From contig JBFLWK010000009.1 in the NCBI GenBank assembly GCA_040757695.1, positions 1 through 61,714 on the forward strand: 61,714 nt of DNA, read 5' to 3'. Below the pieces are notes generated by a model that did not search any database, was not told where the DNA came from, and was given only the letters and a program-made list of their open reading frames with translations. Positions 34,261-46,297 of the stretch are shown piece by piece. Every line of letters begins with the position of its first letter. Within the stretch, counting starts at the first letter, position 1. The position numbers were made by a program, and so were the translations under genes. Source of the stretch: Elusimicrobiota bacterium. Its GTDB lineage: Bacteria > Elusimicrobiota > UBA8919.

Positions 34261-35180
34261 ACTTGGGAGGTTCGCATGCGGAAGTCAATGCCTTGAAGAA
34301 CTACAAAAACCTAAAAGGTGCAACAATGTATGTTAATCTGGAACCGTGCTGCCATTACAACAAGAAAACACCGCCTTGCGTTCCACTTATAATCGCAGCA
34401 GGCATAAAAAAAGTTATTATTGCCATGAAAGATCCGAATCATGCGGTGGCGGGTAAAGGGATAAAACAACTTATAAAAAACAATATAAAATGTAAAGTCG
34501 GGGTCTTGAAAAACGAAGCGGAGAAATTAAACGAAAAATATATCAAATATACAAAAACGAAAATTCCTTTCGTAATTCTTAAAATGGCGTATTCGCTGGA
34601 CGGTAAAACGAAAACGGAAAACGGCGATTCTAAGTGGATAAGCTGTGAAAAATCAAGAAACCTCGTCCATAAAATAAGAAGCGAGGTTGATGCTGTTCTG
34701 GTCGGTATAAACACGGTATTAAAAGATAATCCGTATCTCACATCGCACGGCAGCGGAAAAAATCCTGTAAGGGTTATACTGGATACAAACTTGAAAATCC
34801 CTTTTAGTTCAAATGTGCTGAACAATGCGGCTGAAACAATAATTGCAACTTCTAAAACATCAAATAAACAAAAAAAAGCAAAACTTAAAAAGGCTGGTAT
34901 AAAAATAATTGAGATGCCTGTAAAAAATAACCTTATTGACCTGAGAAAATTTCTTATTGAACTTGGGAAACGGCAGATTTCGTCGCTGCTAGTTGAAGGC
35001 GGTGAAACTGTTGCCAACTTTTTTCTTAAACAAAAACTGGTTGATAAAATTGTGTTTTTTATCTGCCCCAAAATAATCAACGGTTTTTCAAAAATGAACC
35101 AAGTATTAGAAATTAAAAACATATCTGTAAAAAAAATCAAAAATGATTTACTATATGAGGGCTATTTAACGACAAGTTAA
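34107..35180 (+). CDS. ribD: bifunctional diaminohydroxyphosphoribosylaminopyrimidine deaminase / reductase
   Basis: 357 residues. The N-terminal deaminase has H57-A-E59 and the zinc cysteines in EPCCHYNKKTPPC (about 79-91). The C-terminal reductase has LKMAYSLDGKT, WISCEKSR, VDAVLVGINTVLKDNP and LLVEGGETV. It catalyses the second and third steps of riboflavin synthesis. The start is the ATG at 34107; the 11 codons before it belong to the duplicated repeat region. ribE, ribBA and ribH follow after two inserted genes, and the FMN riboswitch is upstream. Confidence 0.96.
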   Translation: MKKTDTIDNDKKYMQLALQLAKTGIGKVSPNPMVGCVIVKNGKIISTGYHKYLGGSHAEVNALKNYKNLKGATMYVNLEPCCHYNKKTPPCVPLIIAAGIKKVIIAMKDPNHAVAGKGIKQLIKNNIKCKVGVLKNEAEKLNEKYIKYTKTKIPFVILKMAYSLDGKTKTENGDSKWISCEKSRNLVHKIRSEVDAVLVGINTVLKDNPYLTSHGSGKNPVRVILDTNLKIPFSSNVLNNAAETIIATSKTSNKQKKAKLKKAGIKIIEMPVKNNLIDLRKFLIELGKRQISSLLVEGGETVANFFLKQKLVDKIVFFICPKIINGFSKMNQVLEIKNISVKKIKNDLLYEGYLTTS

Positions 35181-35272
35181 AGGTTAAAGGTCAAAGGTTA
35201 AAAATATATGTCCAGCTTTTATTTTAATTTTTAACTTTTTACTTCTAACTTCCCGAGTAAAGTGAGGTCTTA

Positions 35273-36256
35273 ATGTATGACTATGCAGGTGCAATACATA
35301 TCCATTCTTTTTATTCTTACGACGGGAATGTAAAAATTGAAAATATTATAGAATCGGCTAACAGCTGTGGGCTTGATTTTATTGTCATCACCGACCATTT
35401 TTCTATTGAAGCAAAAAAATATGAGGGCTGGCATGGAAATACTCTTGTAATCGTCGGTGAGGAGATTTCGCCGAGATACAACCATTATCTTGCATTTGAT
35501 ATAAAAAAAGCGGTTGTGGTTGATAAACAGGAAAATTTGCCGCAAAAATATATTGATGAAGTGAACTCACAGGGTGGATTCGGTTTTGTTGCGCATCCTG
35601 ACCATCAGGGAAATAAAAAATTTAATGTTAACTCTTACCGATGGAAAGATTGGTCTGTAAACAACTATTCCGGGTTCTGTATCTGGGATTTGCAAACCGA
35701 CTGGCAGGAAACATTAACAACTTATCTTAAAGCACTGCTGAGTTATTGGTTCCAAGCGTATTTTCTGAAAGGACCTAAAAAAGAAACATTAGCCAGATGG
35801 GATGCTGTAAATCAGACTGACAAAAAATACGGTATTGGTGAAATTGATAACCACGAAACTATAAAAAAATACTTTAGTATAAAATTTAAGGTTTTCCCGT
35901 TTGACCTCGTATTCAAAACTATACGAACTCATATAACAATAGATGAACCATTTGTAAAAAATAACTCCGATATTGATAAAATCTATAATGCGCTTAAAAC
36001 AGGAAAATGTTTTGTGTCAAACGATTACTTTTCAAATGCAAAGGGCTTCCAATTTTACAAAGAAAATGATAAAATAATTGTCAGAACGCCAGCAAAGTCA
36101 AAAATAAAAATTATCAAAAATGGGAATTTATTTGTAGAAGATTTTTCTGATACATTATCGGTGAAACCAGACGGGAAAGGTGTCTACAGGTGTGAATGTT
36201 ATCTAAAAAAATGGGGGCTTAAACCCTGGATTTTTTCTAATCCAATTTTTATATAA
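35273..36256 (+). CDS. PHP-domain metal-dependent phosphoesterase
   Basis: 327 residues, GAGGT four bases before the ATG. The PHP metal motifs appear in order: AIHIHSFYS (H-x-H), VITDHFS, VGEEIS and AHPDHQG. Such proteins hydrolyse phosphoesters, but the C-terminal half (from about 230) is not diagnostic and the substrate is unknown. It lies between ribD and the cyclase-like gene and interrupts the riboflavin cluster. Confidence 0.85.
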   Translation: MYDYAGAIHIHSFYSYDGNVKIENIIESANSCGLDFIVITDHFSIEAKKYEGWHGNTLVIVGEEISPRYNHYLAFDIKKAVVVDKQENLPQKYIDEVNSQGGFGFVAHPDHQGNKKFNVNSYRWKDWSVNNYSGFCIWDLQTDWQETLTTYLKALLSYWFQAYFLKGPKKETLARWDAVNQTDKKYGIGEIDNHETIKKYFSIKFKVFPFDLVFKTIRTHITIDEPFVKNNSDIDKIYNALKTGKCFVSNDYFSNAKGFQFYKENDKIIVRTPAKSKIKIIKNGNLFVEDFSDTLSVKPDGKGVYRCECYLKKWGLKPWIFSNPIFI

Positions 36257-36270
36257 AATAATACTGTTAT

Positions 36271-39200
36271 ATGATAGCAAAAAATGTTTATCAAGATATC
36301 GTAACTTTTATTCCGAAACATCTTGTTGAGATTTTTCATTCTAAGAGATATAAATATGAGTTTGCACCAAATTACTTAAACTACACAATGCTATATATTG
36401 ATATCACTGGATTTACTGCTTTATCTGAAAAACTGGCTACTATTGGAAATGAAGGTGCTGAAAAACTTGTCATTATACTTAATTTTTATTTCAGGAATAT
36501 AATAAAAATAATTGATGAGAACAAAGGTTATATTATAAAATTCGGCGGAGATGCTATTCTTTCAATGTTTCCTGTAATCAAAGGAGATATAAGTTCGTCT
36601 GTTAGAGCATGTTTTGTTGCCGCTGGTGAAATCGGTGTTTTTTTCAAGAATAATCCAACTGTTAGAACTCCTCTGGGAACAGTAGAATTCAATGTCACAA
36701 TGTCTATAAATAATGGTCAGGTTTTTAGTTCTGTTATCGGCAGCAAAAACCATCGTTTAGAATACTTCATATCCGGTAAAATGTTAAATGAACTTGCCTT
36801 GGCTGAACTGGTCTGTCCAAAAGGTGAAATAATAGCATGTGAAAGAATGAAAAATTTATTGATAGAAAATAGAGTAAATTATAGAAGAATAAATAGATGT
36901 GAAAGTATTTTCTATATAACAAAACCTGAAAATATTGATTTAAAAAACTCTCCACTGGTAACAAAAATAAAACGGATAAAATTATCCTATAAAAATTTAC
37001 AACTTCAAAGTTTTGTAGAGAAATTCCTTGATCCAGTAATTCTGAAATGGATAAAAAAAGGGTATACTACTGAACTAACGTTTTGTGAACATAAAAGATG
37101 CAGTTCTGTTTTTGTAAATTTTATTGGCCTGGAAGAAATAAAAGATGTAGAAAAGACAAATATTATTATAAATCAGTATTTCAACAAACTGCTCCAGATT
37201 TGCTTAAAATATAATGGAACATTTAATGGCACTTTTATATCCACTGAAGGTATAAGTTTTTTAGTTATTTTTGGTGTGCCTGAATCACAGGAAAAACAGG
37301 AACTTCTGGCAATTGATTTTGCAATTGAATTAAGAGATTATTTTATAAATTTCAATAAAGAGAATAAACTTCGCTTTGCACAAAAAATTGGAATAAATAC
37401 CGGTAATGTCTTCTGCGGAATCATAGGTTCTCATCTCAGAAAGAACTACACTATTATGGGAGATGCTGTAAACTGTGCCTATCGTTTTATGTCAAAGGCA
37501 AAAGATAATTCAATGTTTGTCGGAGAGGAAACTATAAAGTATTTAAGGAACTGTTTTTTATTTACAAGATACAGAATAAATGTTAAAGGTAAAAAGAATT
37601 TACTTAATGTATATGAAATTAAGAAAAAGATAAAAAAACCTGATGAAAAGTTTAAGGGTGTGTTTATTGGTAGAGAAAAAGAAAAAAAACTAATAAAAAA
37701 TATTATAAACGAATTTTTAAAAGGCAAAAGTCGGATAATTAATATTACCGGTGAAGCAGGTATTGGAAAAAGTTATTTAATACAGAAAATGGTTTCTCTT
37801 TTGCCAGAAGAAAAACTCAAGGTTATCCAGACGGAATGTCTGCCATACACAAAATCTATGCCGTTTTCAGTATGGATAAATGTGCTTAAGGGTTTTTTGA
37901 ATTTGACAGATAAAACAACCGTTCGTGAATTTAAAAAATCTATTTCAAAATATTGCGACGATGAATCTTCAGCCCTTATTGGAGAATTGATTGGTTTTGT
38001 TATAAAGACAAAATATAAAAGAGAATTTATTGGTGAAAAAAGAAAAATTAAAATAATACAGGCGATTCTAAATATACTGTTGAATTTTTCCAAAAAAGAA
38101 ATACCTTTGGTGTTAGTTTTAGAAGATTTGCACTGGATTGACGAACTATCTCTTGAAATGCTTGAAGAATTTGCCAGATATTTCCCGGTTAACAACATAC
38201 TTCTCATCTTAACCGCAAGACCAATGGGAATTGTCCTCCCCAAAAACAAAAAAACAATTTACTTAAACCTGAATTCTTTTACCCTAAAAGAAACAGGAAA
38301 ACTACTTGAGATATGGTTGCCTAGAAAAAAGATAGAAACTAAAATTGTAGAGGAAATTTTTAGGAAAACCGGTGGAAATCCATTTTTTCTTTCAGAGTTA
38401 GTCAGCACATTAAAGAATAGTGATCTAAGTTCTGATGATTTCAATGTTCCAGAAAAAGTTGAACAACTCCTGGTTACAAAAATTGACCACCTTCCAATAG
38501 AGACAAAAAATCTTCTTAAAATTGCTTCAGTTATAGGAAGCACATTTGATATTAATTTACTGAAAGAATTACTAATCCATATAAGATTTAAAAAAATAGA
38601 AATTATAACAGAACTTAATAATTTTAAGAGAACCGACCTTATTGAATATCTTTCCAGGGTTGGGTTATCAATCTATGCTTTCAGGCATATTTTAATTCAG
38701 AAAACTGTATATAATACATTGAATTATAAATTAAAGCGACATTTACACAAATTGGTGGCTTGTTGGTATGAAAATAAATTCAGACGAACTCCTGAAAAAT
38801 ATTATGAGATTCTTGCCTTACATTTTGAGAGAGCAAATTTAACAGGTAGAGCCATTAACTACTTGATTTTAGCAGCCGAAAAATCAAAAGCGATTTTTGC
38901 TAATAGAATTGCTCTTGAGTTTTATAACCGCACCGAAAATCTCTGTCTTAAGAATTTTAGACGATTTAATCGCCAGAAAAAGAGGTTCCTTTCTACCCTT
39001 TATGAAAACAGGGGTTTACTTTATAACCTGTTGGGCAAATATGATGCAGCGATTGTAAATTTTAATAAAATGAATGAATGGGCAACAAAAAATAATGACG
39101 AAGTCAAATCTGCTTATGCCTATAATTTAATTGGAAGTTGTTATAGACAGGTAGGTTCTCATAAAAAAGCGATGGAGTATTGTTTGAAGTGTCTTAAAAC

Positions 39201-40233
39201 TGGCAGGGCATTAAACAATAGCAAACTTATTTCATCAGCTTTATTAAGTATCACAGTAATTTATTGGTATACCGGAAATTACGATAAGGCAATTGCATTC
39301 GGTGAGGAATCACTTAAGTTGCGGCGAAAAGAAGGAGATCTTCAAGGTGTCTTGCGGGGACTATTTGGAATCAGCAACTGTTATGTTAAAATTGGTGATA
39401 TTAATAGGGCGTATAAGTATTTTATTGAACTGTATAATTTATCAAAAAAATTGAAAGATAAAACTGGGCTTTCTTACGCTTACGAGGGTTTGGGATACTG
39501 CTGGCATTGGTGGGGTAGTATCGGCAAAGCAATTTCTTGTTTTGAGAAATCGCTTTCTTTAAGAACTCAAATAGAGTTTTATAGAGGTATTGCTTATTCG
39601 TATTCAGATATTGGTGAAGTTTATTTTGAACTTGGATTATTTATTACGGCAGAAAAATATTTCAATAAGGCAAACGAATTCTTGAAAAATATAGAAGATA
39701 ATAATTTAAGAAGTGATATAATAAGAAATCTCGGTTATATAAATCTTGTAAATAATAGGAAAAAAATTGCATTGGAATACTTCAAACAATCATATACGAT
39801 TGCAATAAAAACAAGATTTTATGAATCAATAATCAAATCGGTTTATTCTCTATGTTTTTATTATAGAATAATTAAAAATTTTGACAAAACAGGATACTTC
39901 CTTAAGAAATTGTTGACCAAGTTAGTAAAAAATTGTCTGCAACAATATTTTGTGAGAGGTCTAATCATTAAATCACAAATCTATAAGAGTAGGAAAAGAT
40001 ATAAACAGGCAGAAGAAATTTGCAAGAAAGCATTATCTACAGCATATAATTTAAATAACACTTTTCTTAAAATAGAAACACTGAAAAATTTAATTTTTAT
40101 TACCGGAGAAAAAAGGAAAAAAATTATAAAGAAACTTCATAAAAATTTAAAAATAATATCAAAATCAATTCCTGATAAAAAATTGTCTATGGCTTATCTT
40201 AAAAGACATCATATCAACGAATTCTATGCATGA
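36271..40233 (+). CDS. soluble-adenylyl-cyclase-like protein: two class III cyclase domains, AAA/STAND ATPase, TPRs
   Basis: 1320 residues, no signal peptide. Cyclase domain 1 (about 38-200) keeps both metal aspartates, D44 in YIDITGFTALSEK and D94 in FGGDAILSMF. Domain 2 (about 272-445) lacks the first aspartate (NFIGLEEI) but keeps the MGDAVNCAYR motif with the transition-state Asn and Arg. Then come an NTPase with GEAGIGKS (about 495) and LVLEDLHWID (about 615), and TPR-like repeats from about 900. This matches soluble adenylyl cyclases (ADCY10 type), known in animals and some bacteria. Likely a cAMP-making sensor. No ribosome site is seen; TAATAC lies six bases before the ATG. Confidence 0.88.
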   Translation: MIAKNVYQDIVTFIPKHLVEIFHSKRYKYEFAPNYLNYTMLYIDITGFTALSEKLATIGNEGAEKLVIILNFYFRNIIKIIDENKGYIIKFGGDAILSMFPVIKGDISSSVRACFVAAGEIGVFFKNNPTVRTPLGTVEFNVTMSINNGQVFSSVIGSKNHRLEYFISGKMLNELALAELVCPKGEIIACERMKNLLIENRVNYRRINRCESIFYITKPENIDLKNSPLVTKIKRIKLSYKNLQLQSFVEKFLDPVILKWIKKGYTTELTFCEHKRCSSVFVNFIGLEEIKDVEKTNIIINQYFNKLLQICLKYNGTFNGTFISTEGISFLVIFGVPESQEKQELLAIDFAIELRDYFINFNKENKLRFAQKIGINTGNVFCGIIGSHLRKNYTIMGDAVNCAYRFMSKAKDNSMFVGEETIKYLRNCFLFTRYRINVKGKKNLLNVYEIKKKIKKPDEKFKGVFIGREKEKKLIKNIINEFLKGKSRIINITGEAGIGKSYLIQKMVSLLPEEKLKVIQTECLPYTKSMPFSVWINVLKGFLNLTDKTTVREFKKSISKYCDDESSALIGELIGFVIKTKYKREFIGEKRKIKIIQAILNILLNFSKKEIPLVLVLEDLHWIDELSLEMLEEFARYFPVNNILLILTARPMGIVLPKNKKTIYLNLNSFTLKETGKLLEIWLPRKKIETKIVEEIFRKTGGNPFFLSELVSTLKNSDLSSDDFNVPEKVEQLLVTKIDHLPIETKNLLKIASVIGSTFDINLLKELLIHIRFKKIEIITELNNFKRTDLIEYLSRVGLSIYAFRHILIQKTVYNTLNYKLKRHLHKLVACWYENKFRRTPEKYYEILALHFERANLTGRAINYLILAAEKSKAIFANRIALEFYNRTENLCLKNFRRFNRQKKRFLSTLYENRGLLYNLLGKYDAAIVNFNKMNEWATKNNDEVKSAYAYNLIGSCYRQVGSHKKAMEYCLKCLKTGRALNNSKLISSALLSITVIYWYTGNYDKAIAFGEESLKLRRKEGDLQGVLRGLFGISNCYVKIGDINRAYKYFIELYNLSKKLKDKTGLSYAYEGLGYCWHWWGSIGKAISCFEKSLSLRTQIEFYRGIAYSYSDIGEVYFELGLFITAEKYFNKANEFLKNIEDNNLRSDIIRNLGYINLVNNRKKIALEYFKQSYTIAIKTRFYESIIKSVYSLCFYYRIIKNFDKTGYFLKKLLTKLVKNCLQQYFVRGLIIKSQIYKSRKRYKQAEEICKKALSTAYNLNNTFLKIETLKNLIFITGEKRKKIIKKLHKNLKIISKSIPDKKLSMAYLKRHHINEFYA

Positions 40234-40297
40234 AATTGACCACGGTGCTGAAAAGGTAACGATGTAAAAAAATGGATTGCTATTGTGAGCAAAAATT

Positions 40298-40918
40298 ATG
40301 TTTACAGGAATAACTGAAGATTTGGGCACTGTAAAAAAAACAAACAAAACGCAGATTGTTGTTGAGACAAAACTTGATGATATAAAAATCGGCGATAGTA
40401 TCTGCATCAATGGTGTATGTCTTACTGTTTGTGAGTTCACGAGTTCACGAGTTCACGAGTTCACGAGTCAAATTTCAGAAGAAACATATAAGAGAACAAA
40501 TCTTGGTGGGCTGAAAGTAGAAGATAAAGTAAATCTTGAAAGAGCAATGAAATCGGACGGGCGGTTTGGTGGACATTTTGTTACAGGGCATATTGATGGT
40601 GTCGGACAAGTTTTAGCAATTTCAGAATTCCGGAATTCTAGAATAGTGAAATTCTCAAATCCTGAAAATTTGTCAAAATATATCATTGAAAAAGGTTCAA
40701 TTGCTGTTGATGGTATAAGTTTAACAGTAGCAGAAAAAAAGGGAAACTCGTTTTCAGTTGCAATAATTCCATATACATTAAAAAACACAACATTGGGAAT
40801 AAAAAAAGTTGGGGATAGTGTAAATCTTGAGACAGATATTCTGGCAAAATATGCTTCACAAAAACTGGAAAAACAAGTAATAACTTTTGATACGCTTAAA
40901 AAAGCAGGTTTTCTATGA
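40298..40918 (+). CDS. ribE: riboflavin synthase, alpha chain
   Basis: 206 residues with the internal duplication of the family: MFTGITEDLG start, SICINGVCLTV, VNLERAM, GRFGGHFVTGHIDGVG, then GSIAVDGISLTV and VNLETDILAKY. It dismutates two dimethylribityllumazines to riboflavin. An octamer tract (GAGTTCAC)4 inserts residues about 46-57 in place of the short loop after CLTV, and an AATTCCGGAATT palindrome near 40626 lengthens a second loop. ribBA follows after a BIME element. Confidence 0.96.
   Translation: MFTGITEDLGTVKKTNKTQIVVETKLDDIKIGDSICINGVCLTVCEFTSSRVHEFTSQISEETYKRTNLGGLKVEDKVNLERAMKSDGRFGGHFVTGHIDGVGQVLAISEFRNSRIVKFSNPENLSKYIIEKGSIAVDGISLTVAEKKGNSFSVAIIPYTLKNTTLGIKKVGDSVNLETDILAKYASQKLEKQVITFDTLKKAGFL
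40433..40464. repeat. (GAGTTCAC)4 octamer tract inside ribE
   Basis: Four perfect 8-bp copies on the coding strand, encoding EFTSSRVHEFTS in a surface loop region of riboflavin synthase. Confidence 0.9.
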
Positions 40919-40944
40919 TGCAATGGTTTAGTTTTTCTAAAATT

Positions 40945-41001
40945 TGTAGTCGTGGATTTTCAATCCACGGTTTTTACGGCAATTAAAAATTGCCGACTAC
41001 A
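40945..41001. repeat. BIME-like paired hairpin element between ribE and ribBA
   Basis: TGTAG foot, hairpin CGTGGATT/AATCCACG, linker, hairpin CGGCAATT/AATTGCCG, CTACA foot. Confidence 0.75.
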
Positions 41002-41040
41002 ATTATTTATATTTTTTCATGAAAATTTATCTGTTACTCT

Positions 41041-42240
41041 ATGAAAAATTTTTCAGATATAAAAGAAGCAATTACTGATTACAGAAAAGGCAAAGCGATA
41101 ATTATAGTGGACGACCCGATGCGAGAAAACGAAGGTGATATCGTTTATTCTGCTGAAAAAATTACACCTGCAAAAATCAACTTTATGGCAAAAGAAGGCC
41201 GCGGGCTTATATGCGTCTGCCTTGAAGGGAAACGACTGGATGAACTTGATATACAGCCAATGGTTGCAAATGGTGTAGAAGTCCAAGAGGCGTCATTCAC
41301 GGTTTCGGTTGACGCAAAAAAAGGTATCACAACAGGTATCTCGGCACATGATAGAGCAACAACTGTTAAAGTACTCATAAACTCAAAAACAAAACCGGAT
41401 GATATTATCAAGCCTGGTCATATTTTTCCATTGCGATACAAAGAAGGCGGAGTGCTGGTCAGAGCAGGGCATACAGAAGCCAGTGTTGATATAGCAAAAA
41501 TTTCAGGACTTTATCCTGCAAGTGTGATTTGTGAAATTATGAATGAGGATGGCACAATGGCACGACTCCCACAACTTATAAAATTTGCGCAAAAATATAA
41601 ACTTAAAATTATTACAATCGCACAGATTATTGAATACCGTAGAAAAACAGAAAAACTGATAGAAAAAATAGTAACTACTGATTTCCCGACGAGATATGGG
41701 AATTTTGTGCTGCATTTGTATCAGGATAAAATCAAAAAAGAAAACCATATCGCATTGGTAAAAGGTGAAGTAAGAAATAAAAAAAATGTGTTAACGCGAG
41801 TTCATTCATCCTGCCTTACTGGCGATACTTTTCACTCGTTGCGGTGTGATTGCGGTGACCAATTAGAAAAATCAATTCAGATTATTCAGAAAGAAAAAGT
41901 TGGTGTCTTGCTGTATATGCATCAGGAAGGCCGCGGTATCGGGTTAACAAATAAACTGAAAGCATATCAACTACAGGATAATGGCTATGATACAGTAGAA
42001 GCGAATTTAAAACTTGGTTTTAAACCCGATTTGCGTGATTACGGCATCGGCGCACAAATACTTTCTGATTTGGGTCTTTCAACAATAAAACTTCTGACAA
42101 ATAATCCGAAAAAAATAGTCGGGCTTGAAGGCTATGGCTTAAAAATAGTAGAACGGATTCCTATACAAATTACGCCAAAATCAAAAATCGCTAAAAAATA
42201 TCTCAAAACAAAAGAAAAAAAATTAGGACACCTGTTGTAG
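41041..42240 (+). CDS. ribBA: bifunctional DHBP synthase / GTP cyclohydrolase II
   Basis: 399 residues. The RibB half (1-200) has [10 protein letters not shown] and [11 protein letters not shown]. The RibA half (205-399) has the zinc set [28 protein letters not shown] and [10 protein letters not shown]. It makes the two starting units of riboflavin, 3,4-dihydroxybutanone phosphate and the pyrimidine from GTP. The fused form is standard in bacteria. No ribosome site is evident; a BIME element sits about 40 bp upstream. Confidence 0.97.
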   Translation: MKNFSDIKEAITDYRKGKAIIIVDDPMRENEGDIVYSAEKITPAKINFMAKEGRGLICVCLEGKRLDELDIQPMVANGVEVQEASFTVSVDAKKGITTGISAHDRATTVKVLINSKTKPDDIIKPGHIFPLRYKEGGVLVRAGHTEASVDIAKISGLYPASVICEIMNEDGTMARLPQLIKFAQKYKLKIITIAQIIEYRRKTEKLIEKIVTTDFPTRYGNFVLHLYQDKIKKENHIALVKGEVRNKKNVLTRVHSSCLTGDTFHSLRCDCGDQLEKSIQIIQKEKVGVLLYMHQEGRGIGLTNKLKAYQLQDNGYDTVEANLKLGFKPDLRDYGIGAQILSDLGLSTIKLLTNNPKKIVGLEGYGLKIVERIPIQITPKSKIAKKYLKTKEKKLGHLL

Positions 42241-42325
42241 CAGCCGTGTATAATTACGGTTTTTCATATAAATTTTTAATTTTACATTTTACATTTTTAA
42301 TTGATTTTACAGGAGGTGGTTGAGT

Positions 42326-42793
42326 ATGGGAAAGATGTTTGAAGGTAAACTGGTGGCACGGGGCTTGAAGTTTGGAATCGTGGTTTCAAGGTTCAATGAG
42401 TTCATCACCGCCAAACTGCTGGAAGGTTGTATGGATGCACTCAAACGGCACGAAGCAGATGAAGAAAATATTGATACTGTTTGGGTGCCAGGTGCGTTTG
42501 AGATACCATTCATTGCAAATAAACTGGCATCATCAAAAAAGTATGATGCGGTGATTTGTCTCGGTGCGGTAATTAAAGGCGATACACCACATTACGATTA
42601 TATCGCAGCAGAAGTAACAAAGGGTATCGCACAAACCGGATTGAAAATTGGTGTGCCAGTTGTTTTCGGAGTTATCACAACTGACAATCTTGAACAGGCA
42701 ATAGAACGAGCAGGCACAAAAGCTGGTAATAAAGGCGCAGAAGCTGCAATGACAGCAATAGAACTGGTAAACCTGAATTCACAATTAAAATAG
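42326..42793 (+). CDS. ribH: 6,7-dimethyl-8-ribityllumazine synthase
   Basis: 155 residues. [32 protein letters not shown] and [12 protein letters not shown] form the lumazine synthase active site. AGGAGGT ends eight bases before the ATG at 42326; the TTG two codons upstream is too close to it. It is the last rib gene and precedes nusB by 41 bp, a common ribH-nusB pairing. Confidence 0.97.
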   Translation: MGKMFEGKLVARGLKFGIVVSRFNEFITAKLLEGCMDALKRHEADEENIDTVWVPGAFEIPFIANKLASSKKYDAVICLGAVIKGDTPHYDYIAAEVTKGIAQTGLKIGVPVVFGVITTDNLEQAIERAGTKAGNKGAEAAMTAIELVNLNSQLK

Positions 42794-42834
42794 TTTTTGA
42801 ATTCTTAATTCTCAATTCTTAATTCTTTAATTTT

Positions 42835-43251
42835 ATGGGTTCAAGAAGAATTTCACGTGAATGCGCGATGCAAATACTTTATAGTATTGATGTTTGCAAA
42901 CTAACAAAAGAAGATGCAGAAACTTTTTTTTGGAATACACAATATTACGATAACAACATCGTTGCATTTGCAAAAGAACTTATTGACGGCACATTGGCAA
43001 ACCTCAACGAAATTGATAAACACCTAAAACAAACGGCTGAAAACTGGGAACTTGATAGAATGGCATCTGTTGATAGAGCAATCTTGCGACTATCTTCATA
43101 TGAATTACTTTTTACACCTGAAACACCGCCGAATGTCGTGATAAATGAGGCAATAGAATTGGCAAAAGATTTTTCAACTGAAGAATCAGGAAAATTTGTC
43201 AACGGTATCTTGGATAAAATAAAATCAAAAATGCAAAAATACAAAAACTAA
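42835..43251 (+). CDS. nusB: transcription antitermination factor NusB
   Basis: 138 residues. SRRISRECAMQILYSID start, ELIDGTLANLNEIDKHL, and DRAILRLSSYELLF with NEAIELAKDFS are NusB signatures. It binds boxA RNA with S10 during rRNA transcription. Upstream sequence consists of AATTCTTAATTCTC-type repeat words with no ribosome site. Confidence 0.93.
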   Translation: MGSRRISRECAMQILYSIDVCKLTKEDAETFFWNTQYYDNNIVAFAKELIDGTLANLNEIDKHLKQTAENWELDRMASVDRAILRLSSYELLFTPETPPNVVINEAIELAKDFSTEESGKFVNGILDKIKSKMQKYKN

Positions 43252-43254
43252 AAG

Positions 43255-43281
43255 TGAACTTCCCTAGTTAGCGAGAACATG
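43255..43281 (+). repeat. 27-bp direct repeat ending in ATG, copy 1
   Basis: The unit begins TGAACTTCCCTAG and ends GCGAGAACATG. An identical copy lies at 43567-43593. In this copy the ATG is the start codon of the HTH gene. Confidence 0.8.
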
Positions 43282-43569
43282 AGAAACCCCAAAATAAATG
43301 TTATTAAAGTTTTTAAAGCATTATCTTTTCAAAAGAGAGTAAAAATATTTTTGCTTTTATTGAAGAATAGAAATGGTTTGCATTTAAGTTTAATATCTGA
43401 AAAATTAAAAATGCCTATTCAAACAGCAGGTCGTCATATTTTGAAACTTCGCAGTGCAGGGATCGTAACGAGTAAAAGATACAAAAATAAAATGGTATAT
43501 ACAGTAAGACCGTTAGCTGCGGAATTTGATACAGATTTAGTTTTGTTTATCAAAAAGTATTTGAAATGA
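43279..43569 (+). CDS. ArsR-like winged-helix regulator
   Basis: 96 residues. INVIKVFKALSFQKRVKIFLLLL followed by LISEKLKMPIQTAGRHILKLRSAGIVTSKR is a winged-helix arrangement like ArsR proteins. No metal-binding cysteine motif is seen, so the signal is unknown. It resembles the regulator at 49478 in size and plan. The gene is bracketed by two copies of a 27-bp repeat and sits between nusB and ligA. Confidence 0.8.
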   Translation: MRNPKINVIKVFKALSFQKRVKIFLLLLKNRNGLHLSLISEKLKMPIQTAGRHILKLRSAGIVTSKRYKNKMVYTVRPLAAEFDTDLVLFIKKYLK

Positions 43570-43593
43570 ACTTCCCTAGTTAGCGAGAACATG
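43567..43593 (+). repeat. 27-bp direct repeat ending in ATG, copy 2
   Basis: Identical to 43255-43281. Here the ATG opens only a 16-codon frame that overlaps the ligA start out of phase. Confidence 0.8.
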
Positions 43594-43609
43594 GGAAGAC
43601 CAAATTTAA

Positions 43610-45630
<2,021 letters not shown>

Positions 45631-45631
<1 letters not shown>

Positions 45632-46173
45632 TGGGTAAAATTATTTTTGGGGCAGTCATTTTAATACTTTTGTATGAATTCTATCCACAAATGGTAAAAT
45701 TTGTCAAACAATGTTTTCCATCACTGTTTGTTAAAAAATCGTGGAAATTTAACATCTGGTATTATATTGATTTCAGGAAATTAATATTCACAATAATTGG
45801 TATTGTATTGATATGGCGGGTTTTTAAAACAGTTAAAATTCCTGATATATCTTGGTTTCCTACGAAACCTTTTTTGATGAAAATAATGGAATGTGTTATC
45901 TACTTTACACTGCTGAATTTTTTATTCAACTATGAAAGTGGTTTATTCTCAGTTTTCAGACATCCATTCATTACAAAAGTTAAACGACTTGTTAACTGGT
46001 TTATCTTTCTGTATCTGATAATTGGTACTTATCCATATGCTGATATAGTTACAAAAAGAGTTAAAATGTCATTTACGAAATCACAACCGAAAACACAACA
46101 GAAAATAGATACACAGAAACTGTATGAGACAGAATTCCCGATTCTTAAAAAAATAGACGAAACATTAAAATAA
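45631..46173 (+). CDS. integral membrane protein of unknown function
   Basis: 180 residues with about four hydrophobic segments (near 3-16, 48-64, 84-98 and 118-136) and a polar, lysine-rich C-terminal tail from about 140. I do not recognise a family. The start overlaps the ligA stop by one base, so the two are co-translated. The basic segments between helices suggest an inner-membrane location. Confidence 0.7.
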
Positions 46174-46197
46174 AGTGGCTATGTCGCTCTCCATGGT

Positions 46198-46297
46198 GGG
46201 TCATTGCGAGTGAAACGAAGCAATCTTGGTTCGGATTTGCACGACTGATAAGCAAGATTACTACACCACAATTATCGTCGGGGCTCGCAATGACAAA
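46198..46297. repeat. dispersed GTCATTGCGAG repeat pair
   Basis: GTCATTGCGAGTGAAACG at the left is answered by CTCGCAATGAC at the right, so the block can fold as a long hairpin. Related words occur at 17550 and 59022. This repeat type is common across many bacterial genomes. Confidence 0.75.

Noticed and set aside
34439-35140. 233-codon antisense frame opposite ribD
   Set aside because: Long by chance; ribD on the other strand has all catalytic motifs.
40228-40269. 14-codon frame after the cyclase-like gene considered as another duplicated gene end
   Set aside because: Unlike the purH remnant, no matching gene is present in the window, so there is nothing to support it.
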